DNA of 64,000 nucleotides. Source: Pseudochelatococcus lubricantis (GTDB taxonomy: Bacteria > Pseudomonadota > Alphaproteobacteria > Rhizobiales > Beijerinckiaceae). The position numbers and the translations under genes are program-made. The notes beneath the pieces are model-generated. The model did not search any database, was not told the DNA's origin, and was given only the letters and a program-made list of their open reading frames with translations. Positions 32,991 through 41,527 of this stretch are shown here, piece after piece. Location: positions 124,001-188,000 of the forward strand of contig NZ_JAASQI010000007.1 in the NCBI RefSeq assembly GCF_011762225.1, in the 5' to 3' direction. How positions within the stretch are numbered: position 1 is the first letter of the stretch; each line of letters opens with the position of its first letter.

Positions 32991-33854
32991 TCAAGTATTG
33001 GTTTCTTGCGTAGCCAGGCGCCTCCTCATGATCTTGACTACCGCCTCATCGACCAGTTGCCCTTCGAAAAGCACCGCGCCGGAGCCCACTGCAATCGCTG
33101 CGTCATATGCCGCAACCACCCGGTGCGCCTCCGCCAGCTCCTCGGCGCCAGCCGAGAAGGCGCTGTGAATGGCTTCGATCTGCATCGGGTGCAGCGCCCA
33201 CTTGCCGGCATAACCCAAGGCCTTGCCTCGCTGCGCATCCCGCGCCAACCCCTCCAGATCCTTGATCCAGGGCCAGACCTGATCCACGGCTTCAAGCCCT
33301 GCCCCAAGCGCCGCCAGAGCGACCTGCCCACGGGCAAGCTCAATTCCCTCAGCCCCGAAGGCGATACCGGTCTCTGCCATGTAGTCGCCCACCCCGAACA
33401 CGAGTGCCGCGTTGCGCTCGCTGCTGCGCGCAATCTCGGGAGCCCGCAGCACCGCACCGGGGGTCTCGATCATCGGCAGCAGGGCCAAGAGCACCCCCCG
33501 CTGCATGGTCAGCTGACGACAGACACGGTCGACGCAGACGACATCCTCGGGACGGCGCACCTTGGGAATCACGATTGCGCCAACCGGCAGCTCCCGCAGT
33601 GCGATCAGATCGTCGAGCCACCACGGGGTATCGATGCCATTGATCCGCACCGCTACTTCACCGACCGAAATCTCGGCCGTCGCGAGGGCCTCGACAAGCG
33701 CTGCCCGGGCGGCGGCCTTCTCCCCCGCGGGCACCGCGTCCTCAAGGTCCAGGATCACGCTGTCGGCAGCCGAAACCAGCGCCTTCGCAACCGCCGAAGG
33801 GCGGTTGGCCGGTGTCACAAGCTGGGATCGGCGCAGCACCGTATCGCGCGTCAT
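32991..33854 (-). CDS. HpcH/HpaI aldolase-family CoA-ester lyase (CitE-like)
   Basis: 287 residues. TIM-barrel lyase of the CitE/malyl-CoA lyase group. Visible motifs are ILDLEDAV (residues 35-41), VRINGIDTPW, LPMIET (127-131, metal-binding Glu130) and GKWALHP. Such enzymes cleave beta-methylmalyl-CoA, citramalyl-CoA or malyl-CoA. It overlaps the PrpD-family gene upstream by four bases and precedes dctP. In this operon it probably performs the final carbon-carbon cleavage after CoA activation, dehydrogenation and hydration. Which of the above thioesters is its substrate cannot be told from sequence. Confidence 0.85.
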   Translation of the reverse strand: MTRDTVLRRSQLVTPANRPSAVAKALVSAADSVILDLEDAVPAGEKAAARAALVEALATAEISVGEVAVRINGIDTPWWLDDLIALRELPVGAIVIPKVRRPEDVVCVDRVCRQLTMQRGVLLALLPMIETPGAVLRAPEIARSSERNAALVFGVGDYMAETGIAFGAEGIELARGQVALAALGAGLEAVDQVWPWIKDLEGLARDAQRGKALGYAGKWALHPMQIEAIHSAFSAGAEELAEAHRVVAAYDAAIAVGSGAVLFEGQLVDEAVVKIMRRRLATQETNT

Positions 33855-35224
33855 GCGGGCGCTCCGGCCAACGCGATCAACGGCGCGGTATCGGTCAGCG
33901 CATCAACCGTGGCAACGCCGGCAGCCAGCTGCGCAGCCCGGCCCGCACCGAGAGGACCGGCAGCGAGACTGGTGAATTTGGCGCAAACGCTATCCCAGCT
34001 CAGCGGGCGGGTCGGCTCGCCCAGCGGCTCCCGGATATGCACCGCGAGTTCCGGCGCGGACTTCGGCGTGAGCACCGCCTCACCCAGGGCCAGGCCCACG
34101 TCTTCAGTAACCTCGATCCGGGCGGCGATCCGGTTGACCTCGGCGTCGCCAAGCAGCCGATAGCTGTTCCAGTCGTTGCGGCCGTCGATCAGCGAAGCGG
34201 CAATCTGGAAGTAGACACTGAACTGACCGTCGACGATATTCTGCGCTGCACGCTTCAGCGGCAGCGGTTCGCCAACCATGCGATAGGCGGTCGCACCGAG
34301 GCGTAGCGCATAGGATTCTTCCTGCGGCGCGGCCAGGGTCTCGCGGAGCAATAGCGCAGCCTCGATAGCCGAATGGTTCAGCCGGCAGTTGGGATAAGGT
34401 TTGATCGCCGTTTCCGCGGCCGCCCAAAAGGTGCCGAGCCCGTCGGTCAGCAGGTCGGGCCGCGGCGCGGGCGAGTAGCTGGTCAGAACCCCTGCCCGGC
34501 CCTCCAGCGCTGCGGCTGCGCCACTCACCCCGGCCTCCGCCAATGCCACGCAAAGTGCGGCATCATGGGCAGCGAAGCCCGTATGCAGTCGCTTGTTCCA
34601 GGCGCCGTTCTCCAGATATTGCATCGAACCCGCCGCCCGGCTGCCGGCCAGTCCGAAAGCGGCTTGCATCTGCGCTGCATCAAAGCCACGCAACCGGCCC
34701 ATCGCCGCTACAGCGCCAAAAATGCCGCCAAGCGGCGTGGGGTGGAAGCCGCGCGTGTAGGTGGCCTCCCCAAGCGCGGCCCCGACTCTGCAAGCCACTT
34801 CGTAACCTAGCGCGATGGCGGCCAGCAGATCGCCGCCGTTAGTATGGGTGCGCTCCGCCTCGGCCAGGGCGGCCGGGATGACGGTCACGCCCGGATGAAT
34901 CTTGCCGAAAAGATTGGTATCGTCAAAATCCAAAGAGTGGCCGAAGGTACCGTTCAGCAGCAGCGCTGCCGAAAGGCTACGGCGTCCGGGTTCTCCGGCA
35001 ACAGTGTGAGCACCCGGCTCGGTGCCCGCGAAGGCGGCTATGCCTTGGCGCACCGACGGTGCGCTATCGGCGTGTTGGGCCGCGAATACAGTATTGCCGA
35101 ACCAGTCGAGCAGGCATACGCGCATCGTCGCCAGAACGGTGGCGGGAATCTCATCCCCCGCCGTAGACACCGCAAAGGCGGCAAGACGCGCTGTTGCGCC
35201 GGAACGTTCCAAGCCGTCAGCCAT
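33851..35224 (-). CDS. MmgE/PrpD-family protein (first of two in the operon)
   Basis: 457 residues. The family contains 2-methylcitrate dehydratase and cis-aconitate decarboxylase. Visible features are LDFDDTNLFGKIHPGVTVIPA near residues 98-118, which holds the family HPG motif, and KPYPNCRLNHSAIEA near 277. It overlaps the CoA-transferase gene by eight bases and the lyase gene by four. A second paralogue heads the operon, so the two probably act on different diastereomers or steps. The reaction (dehydration, decarboxylation or isomerisation) is undetermined. Confidence 0.85.
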   Translation of the reverse strand: MADGLERSGATARLAAFAVSTAGDEIPATVLATMRVCLLDWFGNTVFAAQHADSAPSVRQGIAAFAGTEPGAHTVAGEPGRRSLSAALLLNGTFGHSLDFDDTNLFGKIHPGVTVIPAALAEAERTHTNGGDLLAAIALGYEVACRVGAALGEATYTRGFHPTPLGGIFGAVAAMGRLRGFDAAQMQAAFGLAGSRAAGSMQYLENGAWNKRLHTGFAAHDAALCVALAEAGVSGAAAALEGRAGVLTSYSPAPRPDLLTDGLGTFWAAAETAIKPYPNCRLNHSAIEAALLLRETLAAPQEESYALRLGATAYRMVGEPLPLKRAAQNIVDGQFSVYFQIAASLIDGRNDWNSYRLLGDAEVNRIAARIEVTEDVGLALGEAVLTPKSAPELAVHIREPLGEPTRPLSWDSVCAKFTSLAAGPLGAGRAAQLAAGVATVDALTDTAPLIALAGAPA

Positions 35225-36443
35225 TTGCCACCTCCTCGATCAAACCAACGGTGCCGTGAGCAACCAGGGCTGCGACCGCATCGCTGTCCATTCCCATCTC
35301 GGCCAGAATTGCGGCGGTATGTTCGCCCACTAACGGGGGACCCAGTCGATTGACCGCGGCAACGTCAGACAATCGGGGCGGAAAGTCGAAGACCTTGACC
35401 GGCCCCACAGCGCTCTGTACTTCCTTGATCAGATCCCGGTCGCGGAAGCGCTGATGGTCCAATGCGTCCTCAAAACTGTTGAGCGCCCCGGCCGGAATGC
35501 CAAATTCATGGAAACGTGCCAGCCACCAGGCCCGGTTGCGCTTCGCAAAGGCCTCGGAAATGCGGACATCAAGTTCAGCCCGGTTGGCCAGACGGTCGTT
35601 GTTGTTGCTGAACCGCGGATCGTCGAACAGCGCCAGATCGTCAATCGCCTCGCAGAACTTGCGCCACATCACGACATGTCCGCCACCGCCGGCGACGATG
35701 ACTTGTTTGCCATCTGCAGCCACATACGGCCCATAGGGCGCCATCGTGTGGTGATGCAGGCCGACCCGCACCGGGGCCTTGCCGCCATACCACATCATGT
35801 AGGGGAAATAGCCTGTCCACGTCATGATCGAGTCGAAAAGCGCGACCTGAATTTCTTGGCCTCTGCCCGTGCGTTCGCGGTGAAACAGAGCCTCAAGGAT
35901 ACCGACTGTCGCATACATCGCCCCCGAGATATCGCAGAGCGAGAGCGAGATCTTTGCCGGCTCCTCGGGCGTGCCATTGGTCGAGATCAATCCCGTTTCG
36001 CCCTGGACGATCAGATCCAGCGCCGAGCGAGTGGAATACTCGCCTTCCTGCCCAAAGCCAGAGATGCGGCAGAAGATGATCTTTTCGTTGCGGGCGCGGA
36101 AGGCGTCGTAGGTCAGTCCCCAGGCCTCCAGCGTTCCTGGCACGAAGTTCTCAATCACCACGTCGGCGGTGGCGACCAGCTCCATCAGGATGTCCCGAGC
36201 CTTTTCGTCTTTTAGGTTCAACGCGAGGCTTTCCTTGCCGGGATTGACCCAGGCGTGACCCGAGCACATGCCATGGACGATGTTGTCCCAAAAGCGGATG
36301 ATGTCGCCGCCGCCCGGACGCTCGATCTTGATGATCCGCGCGCCCATCTGCGACATCAGCCGCGTGCAGAATGGCCCGGCGACACCCTGGGTCAAGTCGA
36401 TGACGGTGATGCCGTGCAAGCCGGCTGGTGAAGCGCTGCTCAT
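35217..36443 (-). CDS. CaiB/BaiF-family CoA-transferase
   Basis: 408 residues, class III CoA-transferase. The N-terminus has GITVIDLTQGVAGPFCTRLM and GARIIKIERPGGGD. The catalytic Asp171 is in SLCDISGAM, and LKDEKARDILMELVATADVV is typical. It activates an acid by transferring CoA from an acyl-CoA donor. The start at 36443 was chosen over a frame running to 36842 because it overlaps the MaoC stop by four bases and starts the family match. In this operon it would activate the TRAP-imported dicarboxylate. Confidence 0.9.
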   Translation of the reverse strand: MSSASPAGLHGITVIDLTQGVAGPFCTRLMSQMGARIIKIERPGGGDIIRFWDNIVHGMCSGHAWVNPGKESLALNLKDEKARDILMELVATADVVIENFVPGTLEAWGLTYDAFRARNEKIIFCRISGFGQEGEYSTRSALDLIVQGETGLISTNGTPEEPAKISLSLCDISGAMYATVGILEALFHRERTGRGQEIQVALFDSIMTWTGYFPYMMWYGGKAPVRVGLHHHTMAPYGPYVAADGKQVIVAGGGGHVVMWRKFCEAIDDLALFDDPRFSNNNDRLANRAELDVRISEAFAKRNRAWWLARFHEFGIPAGALNSFEDALDHQRFRDRDLIKEVQSAVGPVKVFDFPPRLSDVAAVNRLGPPLVGEHTAAILAEMGMDSDAVAALVAHGTVGLIEEVANG

Positions 36444-36946
36444 GCTGTGATCTTTCCGAAATTCATGTCCTTTTCGGCCCAGAAGGCCGCGCGTTTGATC
36501 ATTACGGTGCGCTCGCCCGTGGCGACCTCGATCCCGTCCTGATTGCGTCCCGTGAAGCGATAGCGCATCAACCCGGCGTCGGGGCGCGAGGCATCGGAAA
36601 GTGCAAGCACCTCGGACCTTGCATAGAGCGTGTCGCCCTGAAATACCGGCCCCTTCAGCCGAATGCCGGTGACCGCGATGTCCATGAAGGCATTCTCGCT
36701 CATGTCCTCGGTGGTCAGGCCGATGACGATCGTCAGCGTGCAAGGGCCGAGGACTAGTCTTTCGCGGAACCGCCCGTCCATCGCAGTGGTGGAAGCAACC
36801 AGATCGAAATGCGCCGAAGCTGTATTCATCGACATGTGGCACATGGCGTAGTTGTCCCAGTTGGTGACCGTGCGTCCTCTCGCATGGTCATAGACCTGCC
36901 CAACCGAAAAGCTTTCGAAGTAGTTGTTGCGCCCTGTGACTGCCAT
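36440..36946 (-). CDS. MaoC-family hydratase half-protein 1
   Basis: 168 residues, one hotdog domain. GRTVTNWDNYAMCHMS followed by NTASAHFD (His46) matches the N-terminal half of mesaconyl-CoA hydratases (GRTVTxxDN then NxxPLHFD). GDTLYARSEVLALS lies further on. The start at 36946 overlaps the acyl-CoA dehydrogenase stop by one base. Mesaconyl-CoA hydratase is normally a double-hotdog protein of about 350 residues. Here a second half is encoded separately at 38117-38578, so a heteromer is likely. Confidence 0.85.
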   Translation of the reverse strand: MAVTGRNNYFESFSVGQVYDHARGRTVTNWDNYAMCHMSMNTASAHFDLVASTTAMDGRFRERLVLGPCTLTIVIGLTTEDMSENAFMDIAVTGIRLKGPVFQGDTLYARSEVLALSDASRPDAGLMRYRFTGRNQDGIEVATGERTVMIKRAAFWAEKDMNFGKITA

Positions 36947-38106
36947 CAGCCGCGCTCCTCGACGAGACGGCGGGCGATGACTTCCCGCTGGATTTCCGAA
37001 GTACCCTCGCCGATGGTCAGCAAGCCGCTGTCGCGCCAGTATCGATTGACGGCGGTTTCGACAGCAAAGCCCATACCGCCATGAATCTGCACCGCCTCCT
37101 GGCAAACCTTCTGCGCCATTTCGGCGGCAAACAGCTTCAGCTGCCCCGCTTCGAGATCGGCACGCTCGCCCCGGTCAAGCTTGCGCGCAACCATGTAGCC
37201 CAGCTGCCGCGCCGCCTCGATCCCGGTGGACATGTCAGCAAGCTTGAAGCGCACAGCCTGGAAGCTGTTGATCGTCTTGCCGAACTGCACGCGCGTGGCG
37301 GCATAGTCACGTGCCTTGTCAAAAGCCGCCTGCGCCAGGCCGATGCAGCGGAACGCAAACTGCATGCGAGCAAATTCGTAGGTCGCCATCAGTTGGCGGA
37401 AGGCAAGACCCTCGACACCGCCAACAAGATTTGCAACCGGCACCTTCAGGTTATCGAAGAACAGCTGGTAGGAATGCATCCCGTGATAGCCAACGGTATT
37501 CAGCTTCTGGGCGGTGAATTCAGGTCCTGGAAACTCGCCACGCGGCTTTTCGATCAGCAGAAGCGAAATACCGGCGTGTTTGTGATCTTTCGATGTCCGC
37601 ACGAAGCAAGAGATGACTTCCGCCCGTCTTGCGTGGGTGCACCACAGCTTGGTGCCGTTCAAGATGTAATGGTCCGCGTCTTTAACTGCCGTGGTCTTGA
37701 TATTCGCGGCATCCGATCCGGCTTCGGGTTCGGTGCCGGAATGCGCCGCCTGCTTGCGTCCCGAGATCAAATCGGGCAGGAATCGCTGCTTCTGCTCGGC
37801 AGTCCCGTTGCGCAGCAATATTTCGATCAGCGCCCAGTTGCGCGCAGGCAAGGCCCCAACCGAGAACCAGGCACGGGACAGCTCTTCCGTCACCACCGCG
37901 GCGGCCAGATTGCCCATATCAAGGCCGCCCACCTCTTCAGGCGCCGTCAAACCAAAAATGCCCAGATCACAGAGCTTTTGCAGCAGATCGTCTGGTATTT
38001 CGGCTTCAGCAAGGTGCAGGGCCTGGGCAACGGGCTCCACCTCCTTGTCGGCAAAAGTCCTTGCCGCCTCTTGCATCTGGCGGATTTCTTCGGAAAGTTC
38101 GCTCAT
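36946..38106 (-). CDS. Acyl-CoA dehydrogenase
   Basis: 386 residues, FAD-dependent alpha,beta-dehydrogenation of an acyl-CoA. Family features: SGTEPEAGSDAA at about 127-138 (FAD binding), FGKTINSFQAVRFKLADM, HGGMGFAVETAVNRYWRD, and the catalytic Glu in GEGTSEIQREV near the C-terminus. It sits between the two MaoC half-genes, 10 bases after one and overlapping the other. In a C5-dicarboxylate route it could be a methylsuccinyl-CoA dehydrogenase-like enzyme, but general acyl-CoA specificity cannot be excluded. Confidence 0.9.
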   Translation of the reverse strand: MSELSEEIRQMQEAARTFADKEVEPVAQALHLAEAEIPDDLLQKLCDLGIFGLTAPEEVGGLDMGNLAAAVVTEELSRAWFSVGALPARNWALIEILLRNGTAEQKQRFLPDLISGRKQAAHSGTEPEAGSDAANIKTTAVKDADHYILNGTKLWCTHARRAEVISCFVRTSKDHKHAGISLLLIEKPRGEFPGPEFTAQKLNTVGYHGMHSYQLFFDNLKVPVANLVGGVEGLAFRQLMATYEFARMQFAFRCIGLAQAAFDKARDYAATRVQFGKTINSFQAVRFKLADMSTGIEAARQLGYMVARKLDRGERADLEAGQLKLFAAEMAQKVCQEAVQIHGGMGFAVETAVNRYWRDSGLLTIGEGTSEIQREVIARRLVEERG

Positions 38107-38116
38107 TTGCAGTTCC

Positions 38117-38578
38117 TTACGTATTGCGGCAGCGCGACAGATTGCGGCGATGGAAGGTCACCACTTCCTCGCCATTCTGGTTGTGACCGCGTGTGTGCCA
38201 TTCGGTGATGCCCCAGCCGGGACGACTCTCGGTCAGGCGCTGTGAGACCACGGTGGATCGCGCATAAACGGTGTCGCCGGCATGAACCGGCACCCCGAAG
38301 GAAAGATCATCGACGCCCAGGAACGGGCCACCTGCCTCGGAAAGATCCTCCACCGAAAGCCCGAGGATCGTGGCAAAGACGAACATGGGCGGGACAATGA
38401 TGTCGTCGTAGCCCAGGGCCTGCGCATAGGGGGCATTAAAGAAAATCGGGTTCATCTGAAGAAACATATTGCTGAACAAACTGGCGTCCGACGCATTGAA
38501 TGTCCGGCCCCAGTGGTGTTCGAATTGCTGGCCGATGCTGAAATCCTCATACAGCAGGCCGCGTTCTTGCCGGATCAT
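38117..38578 (-). CDS. MaoC-family hydratase half-protein 2 (active-site His replaced)
   Basis: 153 residues, one hotdog domain: GQQFEHHWGRTFNASDASLF, then QMNPIFFN, then HAGDTVYARSTVVSQRLTES. Aligned on GRT, the position of His46 in the partner MaoC is Phe46 here, and Gln41 stands where hydratases carry Asp. This half may therefore be structural or substrate-binding. The start at 38578 overlaps the PrpD-family stop by four bases; an extension to 38644 is unsupported. Confidence 0.82.
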   Translation of the reverse strand: MIRQERGLLYEDFSIGQQFEHHWGRTFNASDASLFSNMFLQMNPIFFNAPYAQALGYDDIIVPPMFVFATILGLSVEDLSEAGGPFLGVDDLSFGVPVHAGDTVYARSTVVSQRLTESRPGWGITEWHTRGHNQNGEEVVTFHRRNLSRCRNT

Positions 38579-39960
38579 GCCGCCACATCCTCCACGTTCG
38601 AGCGGGTGGCGGAAAGCAGCGGAGCGATCGATTCCAGATCGCAAAGACTCAGCGCGAGTGTTTGCAGGCGCTCCGTCGCATCGGGCGACAATTCCCGCAG
38701 CACATTGGCGCGGAACTTGGCGAGGATCTCGGCCCGCTCCAGCGGAAGCCCCGGCGTTCCGCGGCTTTGCGGCTTGCGCAGGACATGCCGGCTGCCATCG
38801 CGAAGAGTCAGCCGTAACTCACCGGGAAAACGGGCAGGAAAATCGCTGAGCTGATCAACCGTGCAAGTGACCTTGCGCGAGAGGCCGACCACTTCGGGAT
38901 CAGCCAGATTTCCGTCGAAAAACCCAGACAGATCAACCCTGCCCCGCGCAAGTGCGAGAGCAATCACGTAGGGCGTGCTGAACAGGGCATCATACTCGCT
39001 TTGCGGTTCGATCTTGCTTGTCCGGGGTTCCCAGACCAAATGATGCAGCCGTTCGGACAGCGGAGCCTCGATTGCGATAATCTCGTCCGCAGTAAAAGGT
39101 GCCCCTCTTTCAGCGACCAGCTCCAACGCAGCGTCGGCGAAGGCATGGATGAAATGACAGCAGGGATATGGCTTGATCGCCAGTCCCGTCAGCACCCACT
39201 CTTCGTTCAGTCTGCGGATCAGGCGCTCAGTGTCGGGCAGATAGCCCAGATGAGCCATGAAGTAGCCGTGAGGCCCCTCGAACACCGTTTTCGGCCCTGT
39301 GAAACCGGCGCGGCCGAGCGCGACTGCCGTAATGCCCGAATGGGCGGCCCAGCCGGGATGCAGCCGCTTCAACCACGCGCCCTCGAACTGTAAGATGCCG
39401 CCGGCAAGGGATCCACAAAGCCCCAATGCATCGACAAGCTGTGTCTCGTTCAGCCCGTAGAGCCGCGCCGCCGCAGCAGCAGCGGCAAAAGGTCCGCATA
39501 TTGCCGTTGGATGCAGGTGCTTGTCATGGAATTCGCCTTTGGCCGTCAGCGCCAACCGGCAACCGATTTCGAGCGCGACAATAAACGCTTCGAGTACCTC
39601 CCGGCCCGACGCGCCGGTCTCTTCACCGACAGCCAGGACTGTCGCCATAGCCGTCGCGCTGGCGTGGTAGATTCCCTCGATATGGGTATCATCAAAGTCT
39701 AGCCCATGTGCCAGTGTGCCATTGACCATGGCCGCAAGATTGGCCGGAAGTGTGCGGCCCGTGCCGATCACCGTTGCATCGCTGCCCTTGCCAAGACTCT
39801 CGGCTGCAACGTTAACCGAAGCCGCGAAGGGAAAGCCGGACGAGGCGACCGCAACTCCCAACGTATCCAGAAAATGATCTTGCGCCTTCGCATACACGTC
39901 AGATGGCAGATCGAGCCGCCCCAACGCAAACGCCGCAAGCGCTTGGGAAAGCGTGTTCAT
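38575..39960 (-). CDS. MmgE/PrpD-family protein (second paralogue, first gene of operon)
   Basis: 461 residues, full family length. Visible features include GLDFDDTHIEGIYHASATAM near residues 86-105 and IKPYPCCHFIHAFADAALEL near 258-277. It heads a ten-gene minus-strand operon running to dctM. The ATG follows a strong GGAGGGA ribosome site at about 39967-39973 and a very long hairpin at 39984-40028. Unlike the other paralogue it has HAS instead of HPG in the metal-independent active-site loop, suggesting different chemistry. The substrate is unknown. Confidence 0.85.
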   Translation of the reverse strand: MNTLSQALAAFALGRLDLPSDVYAKAQDHFLDTLGVAVASSGFPFAASVNVAAESLGKGSDATVIGTGRTLPANLAAMVNGTLAHGLDFDDTHIEGIYHASATAMATVLAVGEETGASGREVLEAFIVALEIGCRLALTAKGEFHDKHLHPTAICGPFAAAAAAARLYGLNETQLVDALGLCGSLAGGILQFEGAWLKRLHPGWAAHSGITAVALGRAGFTGPKTVFEGPHGYFMAHLGYLPDTERLIRRLNEEWVLTGLAIKPYPCCHFIHAFADAALELVAERGAPFTADEIIAIEAPLSERLHHLVWEPRTSKIEPQSEYDALFSTPYVIALALARGRVDLSGFFDGNLADPEVVGLSRKVTCTVDQLSDFPARFPGELRLTLRDGSRHVLRKPQSRGTPGLPLERAEILAKFRANVLRELSPDATERLQTLALSLCDLESIAPLLSATRSNVEDVAA

Positions 39961-39983
39961 GGTGTTCCCTCCTCATTGAAGTG

Positions 39984-40028
39984 GGGAGGCGACCATGCGC
40001 CGGTTAAACTGGTGCATGGTCGCCTCCC
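39984..40028. promoter_or_regulatory. 21-pair leader hairpin before the dicarboxylate operon
   Basis: Arms of 15 perfect pairs (39984-39998 with 40014-40028; GGGAGGCGACCATGC on the plus strand). They are extended by six further pairs that include two G-U-type pairs, closing a three-base loop. It ends 23 bases before the ATG of the first operon gene and just upstream of its ribosome site. It could be an operator, a 5'-UTR structure or both. Confidence 0.8.
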
Positions 40029-40089
40029 AGTGGCACCGTCGCATGTATGGAATTTATCTTTCAAACGGATATTTTTTATATAATTATCT

Positions 40090-40109
40090 ATCCAATTTAT
40101 GAATTGGAT
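40090..40109. promoter_or_regulatory. LysR operator candidate
   Basis: ATCCAATTTATGAATTGGAT: seven-base arms separated by six bases, immediately upstream of the LysR start and inside an AT-rich divergent promoter region. Confidence 0.6.
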
Positions 40110-40123
40110 TGTTAGCGATAGGA

Positions 40124-41041
40124 ATGGGGGGCTTGAGCTTGGCACGACTTCCAATTGATCTTGGCGCGTTGGAGGCTGTGATCGCTGTGGCCGAAACTGG
40201 CAGCTTCAGCGCCGCAGCCGGGTTGCTCTCGATCTCGCAATCGGCAGTTTCATCACGGATCCGGGTGGCGGAAGAAGTTCTTGGGGTTGAGTTATTTCAC
40301 AGAACAACCCGACGGGTAATCCTGTCCGAACACGGCGCCCGCCTGAAGGCGCGCGCCGGAATGGCACTTTCCGACCTGCAAGCCATCATCGACGAATTCC
40401 GCGACGAAGCCCGCTTGATTCGAGGCCGGGTAAATGTTGGAGCAACACCCACCGTTTCAGCCATCGTATTACCAGGTATCGTTCGCGCATTCCAGGACAC
40501 TTACCCAGGAATTAGGGTGACGATTTATGATGATTTCTTCGGAATGGCATTGGAACGAGTCATGCGCGGCGAAGTGGATTTTGCAATCGCGCCTTATGAC
40601 GAGCATATAGATAATGGATCTTTGCTATTGGAAAAATTTCTTTTTGAGGAAATGGTGGTAATTGTTCCCGAGGGCCATCCGCTTGCAGAAGGTGACTTCT
40701 CTCTTCAGCGAATGGCACAATACCCTATCGTCTCAATGCCACCCCATTCGGCGACCTACCATTACATCCACCGTCTGTTTGCCGAGCACGGCTTGAGTTT
40801 TGAGCCGACGATGCAGACGATGCACGCTCTGTCGTCTATCGCCATAACCCGTTCCGGTCTCGCGAGCGCTTTCATTCCGGTGGGCCTGCAGAAAATTTGC
40901 AGCATGCACGGACTCGTGACACTTCGGCTGCCTGACAAGGTGCTCGGGCGTTCGATCGCTATCGCAACCGCCCCCGACCGCAGCCTTACCCCGGCGGCAC
41001 GCGCGCTGACAAACCTGATACGCATCAGCCACTATTGCTGA
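40124..41041 (+). CDS. LysR-family regulator of the dicarboxylate operon
   Basis: 305 residues. The HTH is at residues 10-65: LGALEAVIAVAETGSFSAAA, then SQSAVSSRIRVAEEVLGVEL. The effector domain begins RGRVNVGATPTVSAIVLPGI. ATG 40124 was chosen; TTG 40109 and TTG 40139 are alternatives, the last with a G-rich ribosome site. It is divergent from the ten-gene catabolic operon, with a long hairpin and a dyad operator between them. It probably senses the transported acid or a CoA intermediate. Confidence 0.88.
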   Translation: MGGLSLARLPIDLGALEAVIAVAETGSFSAAAGLLSISQSAVSSRIRVAEEVLGVELFHRTTRRVILSEHGARLKARAGMALSDLQAIIDEFRDEARLIRGRVNVGATPTVSAIVLPGIVRAFQDTYPGIRVTIYDDFFGMALERVMRGEVDFAIAPYDEHIDNGSLLLEKFLFEEMVVIVPEGHPLAEGDFSLQRMAQYPIVSMPPHSATYHYIHRLFAEHGLSFEPTMQTMHALSSIAITRSGLASAFIPVGLQKICSMHGLVTLRLPDKVLGRSIAIATAPDRSLTPAARALTNLIRISHYC

Positions 41042-41279
41042 CCGATCCGCATCGTATCTCCACGCTCCCACGCGAGGAACGACTTATCTCTTGGCCGGCA
41101 ACGAGCCCAACCCGGTCTGACCGTTCGACCAATGTAAGGTTATCGCATTCTGAACGTAAGCGCGACGCTGATCCCCTCCTGCCGCTAGAACTCTGACCGG
41201 GCCATTCTCCGTGCGCATGAGCGATGGAGATGTTGGCTTGGAACGACGCTGGCGGGTCTACGACTGGTGCAAGCAGCTA

Positions 41280-41517
41280 CGGATGGGGCAGCTTGCCGTG
41301 CACGAAAGTGGCGGCGTCGCCGACGATGGATGCCACCTTCGGGGTGGAGATCGTCGTCGGTGATGTCGTGATCCGCGCCGGGGTCGGCGCCCTGCCCGCG
41401 AACCTTACGGGCCTGCCCGACCCCGCGCTGATCGCCCGGCTGATCCGCGCCGGGGCGTGGCAGCGGCGCATCCGCCGCTGCCTGGACGACGGTGACGACC
41501 GGCCGGCGGAGAACTGA
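41280..41517 (+). pseudogene. IS66-type TnpA (Orf1) C-terminal relic
   Basis: The segment FGVEIVVGDVVIRAGVGAL followed by ALIARLIRAGAWQ matches the C-terminal end of IS66 accessory protein TnpA (VEVVVGDVxVRVG... LxxVIRA-like). The frame before residue 35 is not recognisable, and no TnpB or TnpC follows; a DMT-type gene begins immediately on the opposite strand. It is a decayed insertion-sequence scar. Confidence 0.5.
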
Positions 41518-41527
41518 CCGGGCCCCG

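Noticed and set aside
41042-41279. Possible additional insertion-sequence ends around the IS66 relic
   Set aside because: I could not find terminal inverted repeats or a target duplication.
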